A stretch of 64,000 nucleotides of DNA. Origin: JAXLXE01 sp046328115. GTDB lineage: Bacteria > Chloroflexota > UBA6077 > JACCZL01. A program made the translations under genes and the position numbers. This document shows, piece after piece, positions 16,803-23,960 of the stretch (position 1 is the first letter of the stretch; every line of letters begins with the position of its first letter). The stretch covers positions 62,001-126,000 of the forward strand of contig JAXLXE010000001.1 of the NCBI GenBank assembly GCA_046328115.1, given 5' to 3'. The notes beneath the pieces were generated by a model, which did not search any database, was not told the origin of the DNA, and was given only the letters and a program-made list of their open reading frames with translations.

Positions 16803-17015
16803 TTGGGTAGCGAAGCAACTGGGGTGAGCGTAGTCGGGCGACGCACGTTTCTGGCTGGGCTGGCCGGAGTCGTTGGGGTTGCCGCGGCCGCGTTTGGCCT
16901 GGCTCCGGAGATGGCGCTCGCGAAGCGCAAGGGCTCGCTGAGCAACAGCCGTCGAAAGAAGGGCAAGGTCCACGACAAGAAGAAGGGGAAGAAGTCCGAG
17001 AAGAAGCGGGGCTAG
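16803..17015 (+). CDS. Very small Tat-targeted lysine-rich exported protein
   Basis: 70-residue product, start TTG 16803 with GGGAGG about eight bases upstream. The N-terminus is a textbook twin-arginine signal: VVGRRTFLAG, a hydrophobic core LAGVVGVAAAAFGLAP, and an alanine-rich cleavage region (MALA-KR). Everything after the signal, about 28 residues, is almost pure Lys, Arg, Ser and Gly (KRKGSLSNSRRKKGKVHD, then repeated KKGKK). I recognise no domain. If exported it would be a strongly cationic peptide able to bind wall polymers, membranes or nucleic acids, which is inference. It is convergent with the epimerase gene, 37 bases apart. Confidence 0.72.
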   Translation: MGSEATGVSVVGRRTFLAGLAGVVGVAAAAFGLAPEMALAKRKGSLSNSRRKKGKVHDKKKGKKSEKKRG

Positions 17016-17052
17016 CGCCGCGCAGTCTGCTCAGACCGCTTCACGGTCGGCC

Positions 17053-17952
17053 TCACGGTCGTAGGTAGCTCCGCAGCCCCTCCTCGAGGGTGGCGAACGT
17101 GACACCGAACACCTTCTCCGCCGCGGATGGGTCCACCCGCTCGTCCATGGTGATGAAGTCCACGGCACCGGGTGACAAGGGCGCGTTGGGCAGGAACTGA
17201 AGCAGGGCCGCTGGGATTTTCACCAGCCATGTGGGCTGATGGACCAGCGGCTTCTTCTTGTCCACGATCCGCATCACGGTCTCGATGATCTCATCCATGG
17301 TGAGCGCGTCGCGGCTGCCCAGCTCAAACACGCGGTTGGTCGCTTCGCCGTTGTCCACGGAGGCGGCGATCACCCGCGCCACGTCGAAGACGGAGATGGG
17401 CTGCACGCGCTCCTTCCCGCTGCCGATGACGGGAACGGCGGGCAGGTAGCGGACGAACGCTACGAACTTGTTGAGGCTGCGGTCGTCCGGCCCGTAGATC
17501 CAGGACGGTCTCAGAATCACGTACTGGAGCCCGCTGCTGGTCACGGCTGTTTCTGCCCGGTGCTTGGCCTTGAACCAGGATTCCACCCTGTCTGGGCCGG
17601 CGCCGGCGCCGCTCACATAGATGAATCGCCTGACGTTCGCTGCCAGGCATGCCTGGACCATGTGCTCCGTGCCCGCGCCGTCCACCGCCTCGTATGTCCA
17701 CCCACGGCGCGAGTTCTCCACCGGGTGGTTAGGGAACTGGACGCAGTGGATGACGGCTTCCGCGTCCGCAACAGCCGCGCGGAGAGAGTTGGGCTCTGAG
17801 ACGTCTCCCTGCACGAACCGGACCGTGTCTCGCGCCGGGATGGCGTCCGGGTTCCGGGTCATCACCGAGATCTCGTGCCGCCGGCCAGCGACAAGCTGGT
17901 CTACCACGCGGCGACCGATAAACCCGGTTCCGCCCGCTACGAGGACGCGCAT
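17053..17952 (-). CDS. NAD(P)-binding epimerase/dehydratase (NDUFA9/YbjT-like atypical SDR)
   Basis: Extended/atypical short-chain dehydrogenase-like protein, 299 residues. The Rossmann loop is VLVAGGTGFIGRRVVDQLVAG, followed by FVQGDVSEP and VIHCVQF. YVSGAG replaces the usual YxxxK neighbourhood, and LRPSWIYGPDDRSLNKF and ISVFDVARVI are as in the NDUFA9/YbjT group. That group often binds NAD(P) without clear catalysis. It lies four bases downstream of the M20 hydrolase gene, so the two are likely co-transcribed. Substrate cannot be read. Confidence 0.8.
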   Translation of the reverse strand: MRVLVAGGTGFIGRRVVDQLVAGRRHEISVMTRNPDAIPARDTVRFVQGDVSEPNSLRAAVADAEAVIHCVQFPNHPVENSRRGWTYEAVDGAGTEHMVQACLAANVRRFIYVSGAGAGPDRVESWFKAKHRAETAVTSSGLQYVILRPSWIYGPDDRSLNKFVAFVRYLPAVPVIGSGKERVQPISVFDVARVIAASVDNGEATNRVFELGSRDALTMDEIIETVMRIVDKKKPLVHQPTWLVKIPAALLQFLPNAPLSPGAVDFITMDERVDPSAAEKVFGVTFATLEEGLRSYLRP

Positions 17953-17956
17953 GGCG

Positions 17957-19294
17957 CTACGACTCCGGACCGAACGTCTGGACCGAGTCCAGGCCGCGCA
18001 GGAGCTTGAGGTAGCCGTCTCTCGTCAGCGGGGGCGTGTACTCCGCGAGTACGCGCCGCGCACCCGCGGATCCCTCCGCTAGCAGATCAATGACGGTCAT
18101 CGCCATGCACTTCGCGGGTAGGATGGCTGCCGTCTCGTAGTCCACTATCTCGTAGTCGCTGCCGTGCCCGCCGCCGATGGCCCCACCGGCGTAAGGGTGG
18201 AGAGCCGGCATGATCTGGCTGATGTCGCCCATGTCTGTGGAGCCACCGCGGTGTCCCATCTCTGCTGTGATGTCCGATGGCGCAATGAGCCGCTCGGCGT
18301 TCCTACCATACATGGCGCTGAGGCTCGGGTCCTTCAGGAGGGGAAGATAACCGGGCAGCGTGGTGATCTCCACGGACGCGCCGATGGCCATGGCCGCTCC
18401 GCGGAGCGCGCGGTCCACTTTCTTGTTGGCGTCCAGGATGGCATCCAGCCGTGCGCCGCGGACGAACGATTCCATGGTGGCAAGCCGCGGAACGATGTTC
18501 ACCGTCTCCCCGCCGCGGGTGAGGATGGGGTGTACGCGGATGTGGTCCTCGTCGCGGAAGGTCTCGCGCTGGTAGTGGATCGCGGCCAAAGCCAGCGAGG
18601 CCGCGTTGAGCGCGTTGATCCCCTGGTCAGGCGCGCCGCCGGCGTGGGCGGCCTTGCCCAGAAAGCGCGCAAATTTCGCGATCATCCCGTTGTTGGTGCT
18701 GTTAAGCCCCACCTTGCCATCGCCAGGCCGGGAGCTGACGTGGACCATCATGGAGATGTCCACGTTGTCAAACGCGCCCAGCTTGACCAGCTCGGCTTTG
18801 CCACCCAGGAATTCGATCTTGCGCTCGTCGCGCAGCCCCATCCGGTACTCGATCTCCACGTACTCTTCGGCTGGGACGGCGATCAGCGAGACGCTTCCAG
18901 CCAGATCGGCGAGCACTCCAGAGCGAAGCAGGCCAATGCCCGCGCCCATCATGCTGGCGATCTGCGCGTTGTGGCCGCAGGCGTGCGCGGCGCCGGTGGT
19001 CGGATCGGCGTACGGGTTGTCTGGCACGCCCAGTGCGTCTAGTTCACCCAGGATGGCGACGCGCGGCCCGGTTCCGCTAGTGGGCAGCTCCGCTCGGACG
19101 CCGGTAACGCCCAGTCCGGTGCGTGCTGACAGGCCCAGATCCTGGAAGGCCCGCGCCACCCTCTGGGCGGTGCGTACCTCGCGGTAGCCCGTCTCTGGGT
19201 GGCTTCTGATCTCAGTTGCGAGTGCAACGATGGCGTCTCGCCGCTGATCGATAGCCTCGCACGCGCGCTGCTTCAGTTGATCGAGTGAGCTCAT
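17957..19294 (-). CDS. M20 family metallo-amidohydrolase (AbgB-like)
   Basis: Zinc-dependent peptidase/amidohydrolase of the M20D group, about 445 residues. Metal-site motifs are LGELDALGVPDNPY, GAAHACGHNAQIASMMGAG (Cys and His ligands) and VPAEEYVEIEYR with the catalytic glutamates. The dimerisation domain contains GKAAHAGGAPDQGINALNAA. The third region is MGHRGGSTDMGDISQIMP. The closest known type is the p-aminobenzoyl-glutamate hydrolase subunit B group, but related enzymes cleave other N-acyl amino acids. I start at ATG 19294 with GGAGG five to six bases upstream, rather than the GTG one codon earlier. Confidence 0.88.
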   Translation of the reverse strand: MSSLDQLKQRACEAIDQRRDAIVALATEIRSHPETGYREVRTAQRVARAFQDLGLSARTGLGVTGVRAELPTSGTGPRVAILGELDALGVPDNPYADPTTGAAHACGHNAQIASMMGAGIGLLRSGVLADLAGSVSLIAVPAEEYVEIEYRMGLRDERKIEFLGGKAELVKLGAFDNVDISMMVHVSSRPGDGKVGLNSTNNGMIAKFARFLGKAAHAGGAPDQGINALNAASLALAAIHYQRETFRDEDHIRVHPILTRGGETVNIVPRLATMESFVRGARLDAILDANKKVDRALRGAAMAIGASVEITTLPGYLPLLKDPSLSAMYGRNAERLIAPSDITAEMGHRGGSTDMGDISQIMPALHPYAGGAIGGGHGSDYEIVDYETAAILPAKCMAMTVIDLLAEGSAGARRVLAEYTPPLTRDGYLKLLRGLDSVQTFGPES

Positions 19295-19369
19295 CACATC
19301 CTCCGCTGTGCGGGATTCCGGCGGCCTTTCGGGACGGGACCTGAGACGTCGGCGCGGATGATCGGAGGG

Positions 19370-20278
19370 TTAGAGATCGTCGTCCGCGCGGGATTGTCTG
19401 AGCAGCTCCTCCAGTTCCCGCAGCACGTCGTCGGCGGTGGGTGTCTCGCGAGGTCCGTCCGGACGGTCCAGCAGCTCCAGGTCGGGCGCTGTCGAGCGTT
19501 CGTCATCGACGCCTAGCTGTTCTACGTACGCCGTCACCTCGGGGTTGTCGGAGATCGCAGCCTCAACGCGGGCCTCGAGCTGCTCGCCCGCCACTCGAAT
19601 CTCGGCCAGGTCCAGGTCCACGTCCAGCCAGGCGCTCAGTACGGCCAGCACGGCGTGCGAGACCTTGGCGTTGGGCACGGCGCGGACGTATTGTGGCGCG
19701 TGTCCCCACAGGCTGGCCGCCGGCAGGCCGCGCCGCTGGCACGCGTCCAGCATGGCGGATTGGACGCTGCTCGGGCCCTGGTAGCTCGTGGACTCTATGC
19801 CGAACCGGCTGAGCTGGGCTCGCAGCGCTTCGGTGCTTCCGTGTCCAGAGAGCCGAACCGGGCCGCGGTGCGAGACGGCGTCGTACGTGCCGCCCAGGGC
19901 GACGACCTGCTGAACTTCGCAGCGCTCGGCTAGCTGAAGCAGCGCGTCCACGTAGCCACGCCAGTTGAGGTTCGGCTCGCGGCCCTGGAAGAGGATCAGG
20001 TCCGCGTCGCCGGTTGCGTCGCGCCAGGCAAAGAACTCGTTGGTTGGCCACTCAATCGCCCGCTGCCCGGGCGCCAGCAGGATGGTGTTTGGTCTGGTTT
20101 CGGTGAAGACGTAGAAGGTCTCAGGATCGATCTCTGCAAACCTGCGCGCGCGGAGCTTGCGCGTGAGGTACCGGATCGAACCGGAGGCCGCCTCCGCGGC
20201 GTCGGGCCAGCCGGAGAAAGCGGCGATCAGCGTGGGTCGTCGGAGCTCGGGTAGCTCGTGGATCGTTAGCTCGTCCAT
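19370..20278 (-). CDS. PAC2 family protein
   Basis: Soluble 302-residue protein of the PAC2 (proteasome-assembly-chaperone-like) family. Family features are RPTLIAAFSGWPDAAEAASG near the N-terminus, an LILFQGREPNLNW strand-turn, VVALGGTYDAVSHRGPVRLSG, GPSSVQSAMLDACQRRGLPA, and WGHAPQYV. The C-terminal 60 residues are acidic and probably disordered. Bacterial PAC2 proteins have no settled function; they accompany ATP-grasp or proteasome genes in some phyla. It stands alone, 75 bases from the M20 gene on the same strand and divergent from the nucleotidyltransferase. Confidence 0.83.
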   Translation of the reverse strand: MDELTIHELPELRRPTLIAAFSGWPDAAEAASGSIRYLTRKLRARRFAEIDPETFYVFTETRPNTILLAPGQRAIEWPTNEFFAWRDATGDADLILFQGREPNLNWRGYVDALLQLAERCEVQQVVALGGTYDAVSHRGPVRLSGHGSTEALRAQLSRFGIESTSYQGPSSVQSAMLDACQRRGLPAASLWGHAPQYVRAVPNAKVSHAVLAVLSAWLDVDLDLAEIRVAGEQLEARVEAAISDNPEVTAYVEQLGVDDERSTAPDLELLDRPDGPRETPTADDVLRELEELLRQSRADDDL

Positions 20279-20370
20279 ACACTGGGCGACGGCCAGCGTG
20301 CTGGTCAGCGTCGGACGCCAATTGTACGGCCGGCGTATGGCGGCGCACCCGCCATTCGCCTCACGGTACA

Positions 20371-21180
20371 GTGACGATCGTGAGCGACGGTCAATACGGG
20401 CGCAAGTTTGAGGACGTGCCGTGGCTGCGATCTCTGCTTGGTGTGCTGACTCGCGTAGAGTCCAGCCCGGGCCCGGAGCTCCACGTCGCGCTTGGCGCGG
20501 TCCCGCGAGCGGCCCGGGTTGCTCTATTGCCGGGTTCGTTCAATCCACCGACCGTCGCGCACCTGGCCCTCGCCCGGGCCGCGCGCGAGCGGGGCGGGGT
20601 GGACGCGTGTGCGTTTGTCTTGAGCACCAACACCGTGAACAAGGAGCGCGTGACCGGGGCGGCGCTGGTGGATCGCCTGGCGATGCTGGAGGGTTGCCTG
20701 ACCCCAGGGCGGGAGGCGGTGCTGCTCGTAAACCGGGGGCTGTACGTCGAGCAGGCCCGGTTGATCCGTCAGCGGCTGCCCTGGATACGCGAGGCCGTGT
20801 TTCTGGTGGGGTTCGACAAGATCGTCCAGATCTTTGACCCGCGCTACTACGTGGACCGCGACGCCGCGCTGCATGAGCTGTTTGGCCTGACCAGCTTCCT
20901 GGTGGCGCCGCGTGAGCGCGCGGAAGAAGCCGAGCTTCGGGCACTCCTGGACGAGGACGGCAACCGCGCGTTCGCCGGGGGCGTGGAGTATTTGCCGCTG
21001 CCTCGGGACCTTCGCGATGTCTCGTCCTCGACCGTGCGTGAGATGGGGAGAGGATCGGCGGAGGCAGCCTCCGCTGTGCCGCCGGCGGTCCAGGAGTTCA
21101 TGCGATACTACGGCGCCTACGACGCGAGTGATCGGTATCAGCAGCGACTTAACTGGTTGGAAGGCTTGCTGCCCGCCTGA
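20371..21180 (+). CDS. NadD/HIGH-superfamily nucleotidyltransferase-like protein
   Basis: 269-residue protein with the nucleotidyltransferase fold. The nucleotide loop is VALLPGSFNPPTVAHLALA, where NadD normally has GTFNPIHxGH, so the first catalytic His is Thr (a T-x-x-H variant). The C-terminal ATP motif DVSSSTVREMGRG matches the ISSTxIR motif. It has a 45-residue N-terminal extension and no HD domain. It may make NAD, CoA or another dinucleotide; I cannot assign which. Start is GTG 20371. It is followed after 27 bases by glcD. Confidence 0.72.
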   Translation: MTIVSDGQYGRKFEDVPWLRSLLGVLTRVESSPGPELHVALGAVPRAARVALLPGSFNPPTVAHLALARAARERGGVDACAFVLSTNTVNKERVTGAALVDRLAMLEGCLTPGREAVLLVNRGLYVEQARLIRQRLPWIREAVFLVGFDKIVQIFDPRYYVDRDAALHELFGLTSFLVAPRERAEEAELRALLDEDGNRAFAGGVEYLPLPRDLRDVSSSTVREMGRGSAEAASAVPPAVQEFMRYYGAYDASDRYQQRLNWLEGLLPA

Positions 21181-21207
21181 CGGCGCGCGCAGGCCGGGCG
21201 GGGCCGT

Positions 21208-22668
21208 ATGACGGAGCGGCTAGGCGGCGAATTGCTCCAATCTCTGCGTCTGGCCGTGGGCAGCCACGCGGTGCTGGATTCGCCTGAGGAGCTCCTGGCC
21301 TTTGAGTACGACGGCTACGTGAGCCGCGCGCTTCCGCAGGCCGTGGTCCAGCCGTCCACGCCCGGGCAGGCGGCGGCTTCTGTCGCGGCGGCGCTGCGAA
21401 GCGGTGTACCGGTCACTGCCCGCGGCGGTGGCACCGGCTTGAGCGGGGGCAGTATTCCCGAGCAAGGCGGGCTGCTGGTGGATCTGAACCAGATGCACCG
21501 GATCCTTGAGGTGGATCAGGACAATCGGGCCGCTCTGGTAGAGCCGGCCCTGCTCAATCTGGATCTCTCCAATGCCGTCGCTCAATTCGGGCTTTTCTAC
21601 GCGCCGGATCCGTCCAGCCAGAAGGCCAGCACCATTGGCGGCAACATCGCGGAGAACGCGGGCGGTCCCCACTGCCTGTCCCGCGGCACCACCACGAATC
21701 ATGTGCTGGGCCTGCAGATGGTGGCCCAGGACGGGGCGTTGATGACGCTTGGCGGACCTGCTCCAGATGCCCCGGGGTATGACCTGGTGGGGCTGGCTGT
21801 TGGCAGCGAGGGCATGTTTGGCGTGGTCACGCGGGCCTGGCTACGGCTGTTGCCATCACCCGTTGAGACGGTGACGTTCCTCGGGCTGTTCGATTCCGTG
21901 CACGCGGCAGGCGCCGCGGTCTCTTCGATCGTTGCCCACGGGGTGGTTCCTTCAGCACTCGAGTTGATCGATGCGCCCAGCGCTCGCGCCCTCGAGCAGT
22001 CTTTTCACGCGGGCTATCCGGACGATATCGGCGCGGTACTCTTGATTGACTGTGACGGGCTGCCTGAGTCCGTGGAGGCGCAGGCCGCGGTCGTCCGCCG
22101 TTTGTGCGAGGAGACGCCCGGGAATCGGGGCGTTCGCTACGCGGGCACCACGGCGGAGCGGGACCTGCTATGGAAGGCACGGAAAGGCGCATTGGCGGCG
22201 ATGGCGCGCATCGCCCCGAACTACTACCTCTGTGACGGCGTGGTGCCGCGTAGCAGGCTGGCGGACGTTCTGCGGCGGGTGTACGAGGTTGGCGATCGCG
22301 AGCGCGTCATCATCGCCAGCGTGGCACACGTCGGAGATGGGAACCTGCACCCGCTGGTGCTGTACGACGCGCGCGAGCCGGACGTGATGGAGCGCGTCCA
22401 CCGTGCCGCGGATGACATCATCAGGCTCTGTGTGGAGGCCGGTGGCACGATCACGGGCGAGCATGGTGTGGGCATTGAGAAGCGCGACTACATGGGCTGG
22501 ATGTTCACCGAAGATGATCTGGAGCGGATGCGGCGAGTGCGTCGGGCGTTCGACCCACATGAGCTGTTCAACCCGGGCAAGGTGTTCCCGGGCGTGAGCG
22601 CGGCGGCAGGCGCGGCGCGGCCGCACGTGCGCGAGACCGCCGCCATCGGACCTGACGCGTGGATCTAA
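21208..22668 (+). CDS. glcD: FAD-linked glycolate/lactate oxidase subunit GlcD
   Basis: FAD-binding (PCMH type) alpha-hydroxyacid dehydrogenase, 486 residues. FAD segments are VQPSTPGQAAASVAAALRSG, PVTARGGGTGLSGG, ASTIGGNIAENAGGPHCLSR and GTTTNHVLGLQM. The C-terminal FAD-oxidase domain has ASVAHVGDGNLHPLVLYD and GTITGEHGVGIEKRDYMGWM, then FNPGKVFP. It oxidises glycolate or D-lactate and passes electrons to the iron-sulfur partner encoded next, overlapping by 10 bases. No glcE is present; many bacteria pair GlcD directly with GlcF. Confidence 0.9.
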   Translation: MTERLGGELLQSLRLAVGSHAVLDSPEELLAFEYDGYVSRALPQAVVQPSTPGQAAASVAAALRSGVPVTARGGGTGLSGGSIPEQGGLLVDLNQMHRILEVDQDNRAALVEPALLNLDLSNAVAQFGLFYAPDPSSQKASTIGGNIAENAGGPHCLSRGTTTNHVLGLQMVAQDGALMTLGGPAPDAPGYDLVGLAVGSEGMFGVVTRAWLRLLPSPVETVTFLGLFDSVHAAGAAVSSIVAHGVVPSALELIDAPSARALEQSFHAGYPDDIGAVLLIDCDGLPESVEAQAAVVRRLCEETPGNRGVRYAGTTAERDLLWKARKGALAAMARIAPNYYLCDGVVPRSRLADVLRRVYEVGDRERVIIASVAHVGDGNLHPLVLYDAREPDVMERVHRAADDIIRLCVEAGGTITGEHGVGIEKRDYMGWMFTEDDLERMRRVRRAFDPHELFNPGKVFPGVSAAAGAARPHVRETAAIGPDAWI

Positions 22669-23960
22669 GGAGCGGCTTCACCATCCCAGATCCTCCATCC
22701 GCGGCAGCGCTGGGTGCCTGCGTGCACTGCGGGCTGTGCCTTCCGCATTGCCCCACGTTTCGCGAGCTACGGGTGGAGACGGCCTCGCCGCGGGGCCGAC
22801 TGCACCTGATCCGCGCGTTCGGTGAGGGGAGACTGGAGCCCGGCGAACGGTTTGAACGGTTCATGGGTGAGTGCCTGGACTGCCGCGCGTGCGAGGCGGC
22901 CTGCCCAAGCGGGGTGCCGTTCGGCGCGCTCATGGAGGCGACCAGAGCCGAGCTTCGGGCGCGCCGTGCGCCCCGCGCGGTGCCGAGGCTATGGCAGTGG
23001 CTGTTGTTCCGCGTGCTGTTCTTCCAGCCAGGGTTGTTGGAGGCGTTGGGCGCCGTGCTGCGGCTGTACCAGCGGTTGGGCATTCAGCGTCTCGTTCGCG
23101 CGAGCGGGGTCCTGGACGCGGCGTCCACACGCCTGGCGGACGCCGAGCGGATGCTGCCCGGACTGTCTTCACGGTTTTATCGACCCAGGGGCGAGGCCGT
23201 GGACTACGCACCAGGCCACCGGCGCGTCGGGCTGTTCGCCGGTTGCGTCATGCGGGTGGCGTTCGCGGACACGCATCGGTCCACCGCCGAAGTGCTCCGC
23301 CAGAACGCGTGCGCAGTTGTTGAGCCCGTCGGCCAGGGCTGCTGCGGCGCGCTCCACGTGCACGCCGGTGATCGGGACGGCGGCCGTGAGCTGGCTCGAC
23401 GGAACATCGAGGCGTTCGAGCAGGCCGGGGTGGACCTGATCGTCGTCAACGCCGCTGGGTGTGGCGCGGCGATGAAGGAGTACGGGCTGCTGCTGGCCGA
23501 TGACGCGCGCTGGGCTGGGCGGGCGGAGCGGTTCAGCCAGCGTGTCCGGGACTTCAGCGAGCTTCTGCCGGAGGTTGGCTGGCGGCCGCCGACGACCGGG
23601 CTGCGCGCCAGGGTGACCTACCAGGATGCCTGTCATCTTTCGAACGCGCAGGGCGTTCGGCAGCAGCCACGCGACCTGCTGAGGTCCATCCCCGGCATCG
23701 AGCTGGTGGAGATGCCAGAGGCCGATCGCTGCTGCGGGAGCGCCGGCGTCTACAACATCACTCAACCGGCACTCGCTGAGCGGTTCGGCTCCATGAAAGC
23801 GTCAGACGTCGACGGGACCTCCGCGGATCTTGTGGTCAGCGCCAATCCGGGCTGTTTGATCCAGCTTCGGGCACACCTGGCCGCACGGCAGAGCCATACG
23901 CGAGCCGTGCACATCGCGGACCTCTTGGCGGCGGCCTATCGCAGAGCGTCGGTGCGTTAG
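22659..23960 (+). CDS. glcF: Glycolate oxidase iron-sulfur subunit GlcF
   Basis: 433-residue electron-transfer partner of GlcD. N-terminal 4Fe-4S motifs are CVHCGLCLPHCPTFRE and CLDCRACEAACPSGVPFG. The C-terminal half carries two CCG-type cluster/heme-disulfide-reductase motifs, GQGCCGALHVHAGD and DRCCGSAGVYN, plus QDACHLSNAQGV. The start GTG 22659 lies inside glcD. The stop TAG shares bases with the stop of the convergent GGDEF/EAL gene (TTAG). Membrane association is likely through its partner rather than through any clear helix. Confidence 0.9.
   Translation: MDLRSGFTIPDPPSAAALGACVHCGLCLPHCPTFRELRVETASPRGRLHLIRAFGEGRLEPGERFERFMGECLDCRACEAACPSGVPFGALMEATRAELRARRAPRAVPRLWQWLLFRVLFFQPGLLEALGAVLRLYQRLGIQRLVRASGVLDAASTRLADAERMLPGLSSRFYRPRGEAVDYAPGHRRVGLFAGCVMRVAFADTHRSTAEVLRQNACAVVEPVGQGCCGALHVHAGDRDGGRELARRNIEAFEQAGVDLIVVNAAGCGAAMKEYGLLLADDARWAGRAERFSQRVRDFSELLPEVGWRPPTTGLRARVTYQDACHLSNAQGVRQQPRDLLRSIPGIELVEMPEADRCCGSAGVYNITQPALAERFGSMKASDVDGTSADLVVSANPGCLIQLRAHLAARQSHTRAVHIADLLAAAYRRASVR

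Noticed and set aside
16610..16810. Plus-strand frame of 66 codons in the atpC upstream gap
   Set aside because: No ribosome site, unfamiliar composition, and it overlaps the promoter region and the true start of the Tat mini-gene.
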